From NCBI GenBank assembly GCA_032716605.1, contig CM064518.1, forward strand, positions 45,333,526-45,397,525: a DNA stretch of 64,000 nucleotides, read 5' to 3'. Below, one piece after another: positions 30,906 through 42,403 of this stretch. Positions within the stretch are counted from its first letter, which is position 1. Each line of letters begins with the position of its first letter. A program made the position numbers and the translations under genes. The notes beneath the pieces were generated by a model, which was not told where the DNA came from, did no database searches, and saw only the letters and a program-made list of their open reading frames with translations. The DNA is from Paralithodes platypus. Lineage: Eukaryota; Arthropoda; Malacostraca; Decapoda; Lithodidae.

Positions 30906-31420
30906 TATTTTTACTTTTACAAGAATTTTGTCAGCTATACTCGGATCTGGTAGTTCTGAATTTAACTTTTAAAAGAATGTTGTCACTATTGATAACCTAC
31001 CATTAGACTAAATGCAAATACCGTTGCAAATTAAAATACTGTAGTCCAAAATTTTGCCACTATTGTATAAAGTTAATCAAAAGTTACTGTAACAAATGCT
31101 TGTTTGAATCATTCTTAAGGTGATCCTGTGAGATCGGCTGTGCTCCCTCCATGAAGCCTGAGGCACACCACCAACTTTAGCAGTACCTGTAATGGAGCCT
31201 CTGAATTAAGAGAAAATACTATTGGATTGATTATTTGTTGGAACTACTATTTCATCTGCCTGGGCAGCCTGGCCTCTCTTGCTGATCTGTTTTGTGCCTC
31301 ACCAACACGGAGAGGAACTCTGTTAGCTCTCAGAAACAATGCCTCCTCTCAACAAACACTTAACTTTTCGTTCTATACGCAGGGTATCAGTAAGGCATTA
31401 TGCCTCACTGACGCCCCCTG
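30906..31420. other. No gene recognised
   Basis: One 66-codon frame (31227) without splice or homology support. Confidence 0.35.
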
Positions 31421-31520
31421 CATTTGAGTTATTGTTGTTGTTCCCCTGGCTGTCTGACCGAACAGCCCTAAGGTCCCAAGCAAGGCCAAGGCCGTAACCA
31501 AGAGTCCACACAGAACCCTC
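31421..31520 (+). repeat. Dispersed repeat M
   Basis: TTGTTGTTGTTCCCC, CCGAACAGCC and CACAGAACCCTCCC in order; same order at 62077-62150. Confidence 0.5.
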
Positions 31521-32032
31521 CCAGCATTTGAGAGTACAGTAGTTATTGCCCCCAACACTCCCACATATACTCTAGATGTGGCCAGGTGGTGCTGGAGCCA
31601 GTGCCTCTACATAACTACTGTGTTGTAGTTGGGAACGCCCTCTCTCTGTTTATACTGTACTACCAAGATATGCCACCTTTGGATGACCAAGGCTAACACA
31701 TACATAGGCCTACATGTGTCTAAGTCTTTTAAATAATTATTATTTTAATAATCTTAAAATTGGTATCAGTGGAAAAGATCTCTCCTCAAAACCTTGTCCT
31801 AGATCTTCCACAGTCTACCGACATCTGCATTTCCTCCACTTGCATTCTTTTAACACATTAAGGATATCATAAAACAAGGATAGATTACCCATATTACTCA
31901 ATATTATATAGCTCATAATGGATATCAGACTCGACTACAAATTCACTGCTGAAGTTGGTGATGAGACGATGGCTGTATCTCTCGACCCTCTGTTACCACC
32001 GAATGGTGTTCATTGACCCAACCCTTCCTGCC

Positions 32033-32205
32033 CCGACCTTCTCAGCTACTCTGCACTCTGGCTTCTTATTCAACACTTACACCAGCACTAGACCCTCTCA
32101 CCTACTCTACACTCTGGCTTCTTATACACCACCTACACCAGCACTAGATCCTATCACCTACTCTACACTCTGGCTTCTTATTCACTTACACCTGCACTAC
32201 TTCAC
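32033..32205. repeat. Three copies of a 55-60 bp tandem unit
   Basis: CTACTCTACACTCTGGCTTC and ACACCAGCACTAGA recur three times. Confidence 0.8.
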
Positions 32206-32231
32206 TACTGTACCACCATGCTATACAGACA

Positions 32232-32549
32232 CAGTGGAGCCTCTTTTTCAGACTATTCAGGCAGATTTCCTATCCAGAAATGCATAATTTCCAGAAGTGT
32301 GAAACACCTAAGTCTTTCTGACTCTCACCTCAGTTTTTCAAATTGTATCTGAAAGACCAAAGTCAAAGCCTAAGAGACTTAAGGTAAATATCCAAAATTA
32401 AACAACACATATAATACATATTGTATTCAGACATTTACATTGATCTTTTGGACACAATCTGAATGACCAATGTACATCTGAACTAGATACTTATTCTAAA
32501 AAGCATGGGTTTATGGAAGCCCTTAGTCCAAAAGAGAGGGTTTTTACTG
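32232..32549. mobile_element. Repeat N, pogo/Tigger-like
   Basis: CAGTGGAGCCTCTTTTTCAG pairs loosely with AAAGAGAGGGTTTTTACTG; interior CAGAAGTGTGAAACACCTAA. Right TA present. Confidence 0.5.
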
Positions 32550-32559
32550 TACAATAGCC

Positions 32560-33330
32560 TATCTCAATTATTCTGGTTTATCTGTGTCTTCTGTATAGAT
32601 TGTGCTGCATGTTCACAATGAGCGCATGATTATCAAGCTTTAATATTTGTTACATCAAGGTGGTTTGGCTAGTGCTGAATATCAATATCAATTATATTTG
32701 ATGATAATAATGGAATGTGAATTTTGCATAAAAGTTAACTTTCTCAAATTTATCATGTTTTCTTCTTCGTAACTATCTATACTCGACTTCTCATCTATAC
32801 AATCTTTCACATATGTTCTTCTTTTTCAACTATGCATTTTTGCTTCTCATCTAGTTCTCTTAATTCACTAAAGTATAACCTTCTTAATGTTATATCACAG
32901 TTCTCTACTTCTCATCCAATCTTTTCATTTTACTGAAATATATATTCATAACTCTCTATCTGTGCTTTCTACTTGGTGTCTCTTCTTAATACAGTACAGT
33001 ACTGTACTGTACTGTATGCTGAAATATTATCTTTATTCTTCTTACTCAGTATTCTTTACTTCTATCCACTTTTATTAATTCACTCGTATATTAAATTAAC
33101 TTGATCAGTTATATTATAAGTTTGTTGTTTTCAGAGTTTAATTTCCGATAAATTTAACTGCATTTTTCCACATACGTATTTTGTTTAGTGTGTTGTCGTT
33201 TCAATAATTTTTAGTTTTAATGAGTTCGTTATATTAATTTGAATAGTAACTTTTGAGTTATTTTTCAAGTTTTATATTTTAATTAATCTACTTTGTAATT
33301 TACTGGAAAATAATCTTGATAACTCTTTGC
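32560..33330. other. No gene recognised
   Basis: AT-rich; an (ACTGT)n palindromic tract at about 32993-33016 (GTACAGTACTGTACTGTACTG-like). Confidence 0.4.
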
Positions 33331-33398
33331 CAGTCAGTGCTCTGCAGAATGTATCTAAAATTACTGGACCCCAACACTCCCTGTCTGCCCTTCTTCTA

Positions 33399-33612
33399 TC
33401 TATCTATCTATTGCCGGGCGCCGTGATCCTCGAAGGGGTGGCCACGAACGAAACGCCCCCATGCACCTCTGTCCCCAGTCAGTCGACGCGCCTCCTCCCA
33501 TGCAGCACCGCTTTCACTCATTTACTTCTTCACTCCATCCTTCTACCTCTCTGTCCTTCCACCTCACTCTCATACACTCTCTTAGTCATTCTCTCGCTTC
33601 CCATACGTTTTG
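33399..33612 (-). mobile_element. LINE-T 3'-end fragment
   Basis: (CTAT)n tail followed by the reverse complement of the LINE-T C-terminus (GGCCACGAACGAAACGCCCC, CAGTCAGTCGACGCGCC). Internal deletions of about 60 bp. Confidence 0.75.
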
Positions 33613-34000
33613 TTATCTGTCCTTCTTACTAATCTCTTATATGGTATAAGAATATGGATGGCCTATCACTTGTTTGCATTGTAAATATAATGAAGGAACT
33701 ATATTGGAATATTATTGTTTTGATTGCCAAACGTCTTTATCCCCGAGAGGGAGTGGCCGCGAATGAATCACCTTCGTATGCTTCCATATGCCGAGACAAA
33801 CCATTTTATTATCTAGCTTGTTTTTGTTCACAGGGGGGTTAACCATAAACAAACCTCCTCCATCGAGACAATTTGTTCGATTGTTATCATTGGTCTCAGA
33901 TAAAGCATACCAAGAGCCATCTAGATTATTATTTAGAGTTCGGAGGTCCCCTCTTCATGTTTATCTTTCTACCTGTCTCTTTCTTCTGTCATCTCACTGT
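33613..34000. other. No gene recognised
   Basis: Several short overlapping frames without support. Confidence 0.35.
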
Positions 34001-34216
34001 AAAGCCGGTATCACACGAGTGCTTTTTCCCTTAACATTTATCCTCAACACTGGTCTGGCAGCTTATGAGGTCAACATTTTAAATATTTTGGTCACGTAAA
34101 ATCATCTACCATCAGTCTAGTTTCCGATACCAGTGCAAAATATTCCAGAAATGTTGCCAGAAATTTTTTTATCATTGAATGTTGACTATAAAAGCTCTCG
34201 TGTGATACCGGCTTAA
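34001..34216. mobile_element. Family C MITE, best copy
   Basis: GCCGGTATCACACGAGTGCT at the left and AGCTCTCGTGTGATACCGGC at the right, with TAAA and TTAA outside. Length 216 bp with flanks. Inner TCAACATTTATCCTCAACAC / TTGAATGTTGA also pair. Confidence 0.8.
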
Positions 34217-34701
34217 CTGTCTCCACCCATCCCATCTCCTCCTAACATCCCATTGCACCCGTTCAGTTAAGCTTTACCAGTCAGCGCGAACTCTCGGCGT
34301 CACAACCTTGCTAAGAGAATCACATCTCTTCCCAACGCCGCCTCAATGTTAGCTTAGTAGCTTCGATAGTTTATTTGATTTCATTTTTTGCTGGTGGCTT
34401 TAGTTAGTATGTATGCTTCGATATAAGGCTATAGCACATCCCTTGCTTCATACTACCGTAGTAGATTCCCCTAAATCACGAAGGTTCCTTTCTGACGCCT
34501 GTTAAAAGAATATAATGTATTGATCCTATTGCTCCAATTTCCCTAAGCATTATTCAGCTATGTATTTTTATATACATACAAATAGATATTTTATTATGCT
34601 TGAGATACAAATGCATGAACACATTAGCTATTAATGCAATTTCCCGAATGCTCAGAAACACGACCTTACACGTCTTGGGCGGTTACCACTGTTCTGATTA
34701 A
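34217..34701. other. No gene recognised
   Basis: Unassigned AT-rich sequence. Confidence 0.35.
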
Positions 34702-34850
34702 GGAACATCCCGTTCTTAACATTAATCCTCCATTACAAACCCCAATGCACTAGAATAAACTAATGAAAGCATATGATACTCCCGGGATTCGAACTCGGGA
34801 CACCACACCCAGAGCAGAAGCATCTAATCCATTACACCACTAACACAATG
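34702..34850 (-). mobile_element. tRNA-headed SINE
   Basis: Reverse strand: TAGTGGTGTAATGGATTAGA, GAGTTCGAATCCCGGG, CATATGCTTTCATTAGTTTA, tail GTTAAGAACGGGATG. Same family as 25028 and 55448. Confidence 0.7.
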
Positions 34851-35316
34851 CAAGTCCCCAGCCACCACAGCTCCCATCATCCTACTATGGTACTTACACT
34901 GAATATTACAAACTGCATTGTCCTATGATAAGCACTATGGAAAAATGATTCTATTTGATATTAAGTGTATAGACGGAATTGTCCACTTGGAAGGTTTGGG
35001 CTATACAAAGGAATGTACATAGGAAAGCAAACATCAGCAGACCAACTGGTCCTCACGAGACTGCATTTTTTATAGTAAAAGAAGTATATAATATATGTGA
35101 ATATACATTTAATTTTTTGCTTTTTCAGGCTAAACAGGTTCACTTATTTAAGACGCTCCTTGTACGGCTATAAGATAAGTATGTAGACATTTATATTTAT
35201 CAGGAATACAAGTACTGTACTGTATTTGAGTTTGTAATGTACAGTATGGATATTATGCTGAATGTGGTTAAATGTACTTATGGGCATACTACACAGTATT
35301 ATAACTTATTTCTTTT
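34851..35316. other. No gene recognised
   Basis: Short frames on both strands (34961-35173) overlap each other; neither has support. Confidence 0.35.
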
Positions 35317-35428
35317 GAATAATGTCTACAGTTTGAAATTCGTTATAGCTCGAATCTCGCAAGTTATTTATTTTGAATATTGATGTCTACAGCTTGAAAT
35401 TCCTTATAGCTCGAATCTCACAAGTGAT
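35317..35428. repeat. Two tandem copies, about 56 bp
   Basis: TGTCTACAG(T/C)TTGAAATTC and TTATAGCTCGAATCTC(G/A)CA occur twice. Confidence 0.7.
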
Positions 35429-35574
35429 AAATTAGATATACTTCTCTTTGATGTCATTTGTTTGGAAGGTGTTGTGATACCCCCTGGTGGCTGGGGAGAA
35501 TACTTTAGTGTACCCCATAACCAAACACTGACCACCTCTGTCTGTATGTCTGGCACCAGTTTAACACTTTGTAC

Positions 35575-35672
35575 TACAGGGCTGCCTGGAGCGCCGCTAT
35601 TAGGACGTGAGACTGGAACCGCACTTTGTGTGGAGCACTCGGTCTTTAAATTTATGTATGCATTATGTATGT
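35575..35672 (+). mobile_element. LINE-X extreme 3' end
   Basis: GCCTGGAGCGCCGCTATTAG then GGAGCACTCGGTCTT and an (ATGT)n-like tail: the last 100 bp of LINE-X. Confidence 0.7.
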
Positions 35673-35927
35673 ACAGTCGGATGCCATAGTCTCTAGCCCA
35701 CTTACAAGAATTTGTGAACCTCCTATGTTTTTCTTTATGCAATTATAACTATCTGGATTGATTTTTTGATAACTTGCTTTTCTAGAAATAGTATGCATAG
35801 TTTTGTAGTTTATGTATAGAAAGTTATTTTCATAAATTTGCTTCCAGAGATATACTTCCATAATTAGAAATAGGTCAATTCCACGAATATTTATGAGTGG
35901 GCTATAGACTATGGCATCCGAGTGTAC
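35671..35927. mobile_element. Element P, Tc1/mariner-like MITE
   Basis: GTACAGTCGGATGCCATAGT and TATGGCATCCGAGTGTAC form terminal inverted repeats continuing into TAGCCCACT/AGTGGGCTA. 257 bp. The ACAGT..GGATGCC start and TA context suggest a Tc1-like origin. It sits directly on the LINE-X tail. Confidence 0.65.
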
Positions 35928-36047
35928 TGCCATGGAGGTGGCTTCATTATGGCTACTATTAGATTATTTGATAAAATAAGTAAGGACCACTTGAAGCCGA
36001 AGGGGGGAGTGTATCACTCCTTCATTTTATCCTTTGACTTCTACAGG

Positions 36048-36282
36048 TTAACCCTTGCACGCTCATATGACACAGAGGTTGCCAGATTAGCTATAAGAAA
36101 TAGAGTTCTCTCACTCTTATAATGACCTCTCCAAAATTAGTTTTCTGCCCACAGCTAACTCAAAGACAACTGCAGAGGTTGAAGTAACTAAACTAAAGGT
36201 TTCTAAATACCCCTGATGGTAACAAAGGTTTTAAAGTATCCCTAATAGGCTCAAAATCGCGTCATATGTCGGAGAGGGTTAA
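36048..36282. mobile_element. TTAA-bounded MITE, separate subtype
   Basis: TTAACCCTTGCACGCTCATA and CATATGTCGGAGAGGGTTAA; 235 bp. Terminal CCCT matches family A but the interior does not. Confidence 0.6.
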
Positions 36283-36319
36283 TTCTAAGTGGCATAAGAC
36301 TGTAATGATACCCAGAATA

Positions 36320-36507
36320 CAGTACAACCTCTCTCTATTTGTATTTATTGTGGTAAGACCCTCTGCGGGTAGTGAAATTTCCAGAAGTGTAAAGTGTCTC
36401 GGTCTTTCAAACGATTTACCTATTATCTCTGAAGGAGTGAGGTAAATTCCAAACCACATGCATACTCTTCCAGATCTCTGAGGGAACAAAAGCTAGGGGT
36501 TTTACTG
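36320..36507. mobile_element. Repeat N, pogo/Tigger-like
   Basis: TA then CAGTACAACCTCTCTCTA; right end GCTAGGGGTTTTACTG; interior CCAGAAGTGTAAAGTGTCTC. Confidence 0.5.
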
Positions 36508-36537
36508 AACAACAAAGAACTGCCCGCACCTATACTT

Positions 36538-36738
36538 TGTTTCTTTTCAGCTGACGATAAATTGAATTCCTTAGTTAATTTCTCGATACTTATTAGAAAA
36601 ATATGAAATTACTATGTCTTGGCATCATATTAAGACCAAGTTTATATAATTAGCACCCTATTTCTCCACAAAATCTTCAAAATAACTGAGAAATCGTGAT
36701 GGGAACTTTGCAATTTAGCGTCGGTTGAAAAGAAACAG
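36538..36738. mobile_element. Repeat K
   Basis: TTTCTTTTCAGCTGACGATA pairs with GCGTCGGTTGAAAAGAAAC; core as at 21645. Confidence 0.65.
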
Positions 36739-36889
36739 ACTGTAGTGAAAGTGTTAGCTGTAGCAGGCTTCGGTCCCAGCTAGTGATATAGTCGTAGCCT
36801 TCAATAGTGTCTGCCAGCACAGTCTACCTAGAGATCCTATAGTAACAGAGATCAGCCAACGGTGTCATGGGGTTCCATGTCATCTCAAC

Positions 36890-37060
36890 CAGTAGCTCTC
36901 AACCAGTGTCAAATTAACCCAGACCAACCAAACCAGCGCCAAAATATAGTAGTAACATAACCTAACATAACCTAACCGTATTGGTTGATTTGGTGCTGGT
37001 TGAGAGCTACTGGTTGAAATGGTCTACTGGTTGAGTTGACCGGTCACCGTGTCACTGGTC
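36890..37060. mobile_element. Repeat J, inverted-repeat element
   Basis: TCAACCAGTAGCTCTCAACC (36896) is the reverse complement of GGTTGAGAGCTACTGGTTGA (about 36993). The loop holds TAACCTAACATAACCTAACC, related to TTAGG words. Confidence 0.65.
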
Positions 37061-37141
37061 ATGTTTCCCTCTTTTTACACTCAAATATCTCCATACTCCT
37101 AAAAATTTGGGAGTACTTGTACAGGATATAATGTTTGGCCT

Positions 37142-37357
37142 TTGGATATACTGTACATTCGACATAGTAAAACAAAACAAAAAGCCTCGGATGGCTCTGT
37201 CGACGACACCTGCCCAGGATGTAACACAGCACCCCATACCATTAAGCACATCATAGAAGACTGCATTCCACACAATCACTTATGCCAACAACATAATCTA
37301 CACTCCTTGAGAGCCCTGTGGAAAAGCCCGATCATGGCCATGGCCTTCCTCGTTTGA
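37142..37357 (+). mobile_element. LINE C-terminal fragment with CCHC-like knuckle
   Basis: The frame encodes KASDGSVDDTCPGCNTAPHT then IKHIIEDC, a Cys-Cys-His-His/Cys arrangement seen near the C-terminus of some LINE ORF2 proteins, followed by SLRALWKSP. Short and isolated; family unknown. Confidence 0.5.
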
Positions 37358-37521
37358 TAATTGAGGCACCGAAATGGCAACAGAAGAATAAGATGGCCCC
37401 TCCCTCTTACTGCAGGACCTCTACAGTCTACCAATCTCAAACCTTTGTGCATAAGCAATAGTTGTTTTGATTTTTATACAGCAAGAATATCCATTGAAAG
37501 TGCACTGGTGATTAATAGTAA

Positions 37522-38166
37522 CAGTGGTGACTTTATTGCAGTGGTAACTTTATTGCAGTGGTGACTTTATTGCAGTGGTGACTTTATTGCAGTGGTAACT
37601 TTATTGCAGTGGTGAATTTATTGCAGTGATAACTTCATTGCAGTGGTGACTTAATTGCAGTGGTGACTTTATTGCAGTGGTGACTTTATTGCAGTGGTGA
37701 CTTTAATGCAGTGGTGACTATTGCAGTGGTGACTTTATTGCAGTGGTGACTATTGCAGTGGTGACTTTATTGCAGTGGTGACTTTATTGCAGTGGTAACT
37801 TTATTGCAGTGGTGAATTTATTGCAGTGATAACTTCATTGCAGTGGTGACTTTATTGCAGTGGTAACTTTATTGCAGTGGTGACTTTATTGCAGTGGTAA
37901 GTAGGTAACTTTATTGCAGTGGTGACTTTATTGCAGTGGTGACTTTATTGCAGTGGTGACTTTATTGCAGTGGTGACTTTATTGCAGTGGTGACTTTATT
38001 GCAGTGGTGACTTTATTGCAGTGGTAACTTTATTGCAGTGGTAACTTTATTGCAGTGGTAACTTTATTGCAGTGGTGACTTTATTGCAGTGGTAATTTAT
38101 TGCAGTGGTGACTTTATTGCAGTGGTAACTTTATTGCAGTGGTAACTTTATTGCAGTGGTGACTTT
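37522..38166. repeat. 17-bp tandem array, about 38 units
   Basis: CTTTATTGCAGTGGTGA / CTTTATTGCAGTGGTAA variants intermixed. Two dominant variants with occasional deletions. Confidence 0.95.
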
Positions 38167-38458
38167 AGTGATGGCGACGTTAGAACAAAAGAGGACAATT
38201 TTTAGTCACACACTTAGTCTCAGGAAAGTGACGCTCAATATGGCCGGTGCAAACATTATATTATATCCCAGGCCTTGGAGACTCAAAACATTTATTACGA
38301 CTTTGTATCTGCCTATGGCAGTCGTATCTTCATATTATCACCAACGCACCAATTAACTTACAAATAAACCTAATTAAGGATATCATTGAAAGTACAGTAT
38401 TGTAATGAATAGCCTACATGTGGTACTCTAAGGATTTGAACCTACAACCTCAAACCGA
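38167..38458. other. No gene recognised
   Basis: A 66-codon frame starts inside the array end; its CAGTCGTATCTTCA resembles the next array. Confidence 0.4.
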
Positions 38459-38790
38459 ATTATGATGTCGGCTGTCAAAATACCACGGTCATATGGGAAT
38501 GGGAAGTCGTATATTAGTACAACCTCCCTATGACAGTCGTATCTTCACATAGTTATGATGTCGGCTGTGAAAATATGACGGTCGTAGGAGAATGGGAAGT
38601 CGTATATTAGTACAGTACAACCTCCCTATGACAGTCGTATCTTCACATAGTTATGATGTCGGCTGTGAAAATATGACGGTCGTAGGAGAATGGGAAGTCG
38701 TATATTCGTCGTACCTTCACAGAATTATGATGCCGGCTGTCAAAATACGACGATCGTAGAGGAATGGGAAGTCTTATATCAGTCCATGGG
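38459..38790. repeat. Tandem array, about 3.5 copies of a 75-100 bp unit
   Basis: TTATGATGTCGGCTGT, AATGGGAAGTCGTATATTAG and TGACAGTCGTATCTTCACA recur. The third and fourth units are shortened. Confidence 0.85.
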
Positions 38791-38939
38791 CCGGAGTGGA
38801 AATTTGTACCATCAGAGAGAGCCTTCCGCTGTACTGTAATAATATTCTACTAAACAATGTATATATTGTTGTGGAGATGTTATTTTGATATGATTACCTT
38901 GGTCAATGAGTTACCATATCACTTATTTCCTCCTCTATG

Positions 38940-39267
38940 TATCTTTATATAATGTTGTTAGTTTCCTCTCTAGACCTCCATCAAGCTTAAAAAACACCTC
39001 CCAAGACCCTCCTTCAAGATAAATTTGTACATTTTTTGATAGAAAAATATCTCGGCAGAAGGCCAGTTCCTCTTAAATTACAGGCTAGCTATCGCTCGCC
39101 AGGAGAAAATCCTAAATGCCATGAAAAGTCTAAACTATTGACAAAGAAATGGGGCAAAAGGTCTTTAAATCACCAAACTAATGGGCCGATCGTCATAAAA
39201 TCTGAAAACTAATGAGGCTAAACATGAGGAAGAAGGGGGACCAGAAAAACAACCCACCTCCCCTTAA
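38940..39267. mobile_element. Family B MITE
   Basis: CCTCTCTAGACCTCCATCAA to CCAGAAAAACAACCCACCTC CCCTTAA; right TTAA at 39264. Left terminal part degraded. Confidence 0.7.
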
Positions 39268-39324
39268 TTGCTGATGATTGGATACTATTCTAACATTTAA
39301 ACCCCCTTGGATGGTATATGTAGC

Positions 39325-39527
39325 CCCAACCAACTTGACAATAGGCTTGATCCCTTGACTTCTTAGAACTCAAAATGAATGAAAGCAATTGGGCTGACAT
39401 TTCTATCATTTGGGAAGCGTCCAACAGGAAATAGGTGTGGATATTGACAGCCAGTTTGCTCCAGGCCCTTTTGAATTACGAAGAGGTCAGGGATCAAGAT
39501 TTTTGTCGAGTTCGTTGGCGCTGACTT
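39325..39527. mobile_element. Repeat F, full
   Basis: AACTTGACAATAGGCTTGAT at left, ATCAAGATTTTTGTCGAGTT at right, GGAAATAGGTGTGGATATTG inside. Confidence 0.65.
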
Positions 39528-39666
39528 TATTGATTCGTGTAATTTTGGGATCTGGCCTATCGACTACATGTTTATAGTATCCGGCCCCAGGTTTGGGCTT
39601 GCAACTACAGTATATGGTATCACATTCGTTTATAAACTAACACGTTTCATTTTCAGCATATACTAT

Positions 39667-39888
39667 TTAACCCATACTGTACTGGTGATGCCATTTTCAT
39701 TATATTCTGGCAACTATTAGATGATTGTATTAAGTTTAGGAAGGACCACTAACCATTAAAAGGCTATAATCTATCTCAATTAATCCTTTTATCTACCACA
39801 AATCCTTCTTAAGTTGAAATATAATCATCTAATAGTTGCCAGAATATAATGAAAAGGACGTCACTGGTAGGCCTACTGTATGGCTTAA
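39667..39888. mobile_element. Family A MITE whose right end became a satellite
   Basis: TTAACCCATACTGTACTGGT at left. The interior palindrome ends AATATAATGAAAAGGACGTC ACTGGTAGGCC then CTGTATGGCTTAAC. The right terminal repeat is the first unit of the array at 39853. Confidence 0.75.
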
Positions 39889-40592
39889 CAAAGGACGTCA
39901 CTGGTAGGCCTACTGTATGGCTTAACAAAGGACGTCACTGGTAGGCCTACTGTATGGCTTAACAAAGGACGTCACTGGTAGGCCTACTGTATGGCTTAAC
40001 AAAGGACGTCACTGGTAGGCCTACTGTATGGCTTAACAAAGGACGTCACTGGTAGGCCTACTGTATGGCTTAACAAAGGACGTCACTGGTAGGCCTACTG
40101 TATGGCTTAACAAAGGACGTCACTGGTAGGCCTACTGTATGGCTTAACAAAGGACGTCACTGGTAGGCCTACTGTATGGCTTAACAAAGGACGTCACTGG
40201 TAGGCCTACTGTATGGCTTAACAAAGGACGTCACTGGTAGGCCTACTGTATGGCTTAACAAAGGACGTCACTGGTAGGCCTACTGTATGGCTTAACAAAG
40301 GACGTCACTGGTAGGCCTACTGTATGGCTTAACAAAGGACGTCACTGGTAGGCCTACTGTATGGCTTAACAAAGGACGTCACTGGTAGGCCTACTGTATG
40401 GCTTAACAAAGGACGTCACTGGTAGGCCTACTGTATGGCTTAACAAAGGACGTCACTGGTAGGCCTACTGTATGGCTTAACAAAGGACGTCACTGGTAGG
40501 CCTACTGTATGGCTTAACAAAGGACGTCACTGGTAGGCCTACTGTATGGCTTAACAAAGGACGTCACTGGTAGGCCTACTGTATGGCTTAAC
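39853..40592. repeat. 37-bp satellite, exactly 20 units
   Basis: The unit is AAAGGACGTCACTGGTAGGC followed by CTACTGTATGGCTTAAC. All twenty units appear identical by eye, spanning 740 bp. Each unit carries the right terminal repeat of the adjoining family A element including its TTAA. Confidence 0.95.
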
Positions 40593-40779
40593 AAAGGAGA
40601 CTACACAGTTCAGTACAGTACTAGCAGGAGAAAACCAAACAGATCGGTACATTGATAATTTGGAAATGTGCCACTTGGAAACACAATTTAATGTTTGCTA
40701 ATAGCCTGCACCCTGGCACTCACTGTAAGAAACACTCACTAACATCAATAATGGTAAAGTCCCCCTTGTATTATCCCTA

Positions 40780-40985
40780 TTAGTGGACAAGGAGGCATTT
40801 CTTGACCTTACTTTGGCTATCATTAGACAATTTTATTCAGTTTTGGAAGGATATGTGGAAGTCAGAGAGTTGAATGAGCTTGATTTTACTCATTTGATTC
40901 CTAGAGCACTTTCCCAAGTTGAGTAAAATCATCTAATGTATGCTAGAATATAGTGGAAAAATCTTGTCATAATACGGAAGGAGTT
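40780..40985. mobile_element. Diverged family A-like MITE
   Basis: TTAGACAATTTTATTCAGTT and GAGTAAAATCATCTAATGTA are the mirrored interior words; ends unrecognisable. Confidence 0.45.
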
Positions 40986-41286
40986 GTTGTTGTTGCTGCA
41001 TCAAGAACCACCATGTATACTAACATAGCAAACTATGGAGAAAAATATTATGGAAATATCCTGCATACTGTTGCCTCTGAATGTACAGTCGAGCTCGTAA
41101 GTTCTTTCGCAAAGTAAATGTACTGTATAGTATGATTGACTGGGATAATTGTTTAATGCTTATGAAGGTATAATGGTGATTCATATGGCAGATGACGACT
41201 GTAATCCATTGATAACTTTAGTGTCATTGATGTTATGGTGAAATGGAAGTCAGCTGGTAGCGTTGTGAGATGTCGTGAACTTTATA
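40986..41286. other. No gene recognised
   Basis: Unassigned sequence. Confidence 0.35.
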
Positions 41287-41345
41287 GATGTCCGATGATG
41301 ATGATGATGTTGATGGTGGTGATAATGTTGATGATGATAATAATG
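41287..41345. repeat. (GAT)n imperfect microsatellite
   Basis: GATGATGATGATGATG then interrupted repeats. Confidence 0.85.
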
Positions 41346-41748
41346 TGTGTGTATAGGATCTACGGTCATTACCCCACAAGTCACTTCGTCCACAGTCACT
41401 TCACTCACACATAACCTAAGCTATCTAACAATGTCAACAGCATTAAACTAGCCACTGCACTCAAGTTCCCATGTCTTCTAAAAATCTCTTGTGAAGTTAC
41501 TATAGGCAAAAGCTACCATCATGTTGCTATAGATATGATATGAAGGTACAGTATTTGCAATTTATTGGGTTTGAGGCTGCTTTTATGCAATGGCGAGTTT
41601 AGTGGAACAGTGTATTGACGTTCCCCAATGTGTGGGCGGATAGATTTATAGACGAATTGACCTGGTGGCGATGAGACCTTGTGTAGCAGCACTTGAGACA
41701 CATAGTGATGATGATTCCACACAATGTTTTCTGTGGGATTGTGTAGTT

Positions 41749-41955
41749 TTAAGCCGGTATCACACGGGCGCTTTTTCCATCAACTTTTATCGTCAACACT
41801 GATCTGGCAGCTTGGGAGGTAAACTTCTAAAATATTCTCTTGTCTAAATGAATCTGTCTTCATCTTAGTGCAGGAGATCCCATAAATGTTGCCAGAAATG
41901 TGTTGATCATCAAAAATTGAGGCTAAAAGATCTGGTGTGGTACCTTCTTTAGTGA
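41749..41955. mobile_element. Family C MITE
   Basis: A clean left TTAA plus GCCGGTATCACACGGGCGCT; the right end decayed to GATCTGGTGTGGTACC. Confidence 0.7.
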
Positions 41956-42149
41956 TGGTGATTCCACAGGTTTTACGTGGGACTTTGTTTAGATTACTAT
42001 AGTGATCACAGCTCGCACAGAATTTATGGATTTTGACATTTTTGCATTTCTGTCGCTCCTGTAGAGAACATAGGGGGGAAATTACAGTATTTTATTAGAA
42101 CACTGCAACTTTCTAACTTTATTTCATAGTGTTAACACGCAAATTGTAT

Positions 42150-42230
42150 CTATTAATACATACATACATACATATATACTGTATATACAGTATACTGTAC
42201 ATGGTATATACAGTACAGTATGATGGTATT
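42150..42230. repeat. TACATA/TACTGTA palindromic tract
   Basis: ATACATACATACATATATAC, CTGTATATACAGTATACTG and TACAGTACAGTA, highly self-complementary. Confidence 0.7.
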
Positions 42231-42298
42231 ACGCAGGGTATCAACCTATGTGTAAAATACGCTAAAAACTAAAGCTTCTCCCTATCGATGCTATGAGT

Positions 42299-42403
42299 GA
42301 AGTGAATGAGACTATTGATAGCTTGGAACAATTGAAGTGAATGAGACTATTGATAGCTTGGAACAATTGAAGTGAATGCGACTATTGATAGCTTGGAACA
42401 AAT
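42299..42403. repeat. 35-bp unit, three copies
   Basis: GAAGTGAATGAGACTATTGA then TAGCTTGGAACAATT. Confidence 0.9.

Noticed and set aside
37522..38166. CRISPR-like or coding repeat
   Set aside because: 17-bp units without spacers; simple minisatellite.
39853..40592. CRISPR-like array
   Set aside because: Units are contiguous with no variable spacers, and the setting is a eukaryotic nuclear genome; it is a satellite.
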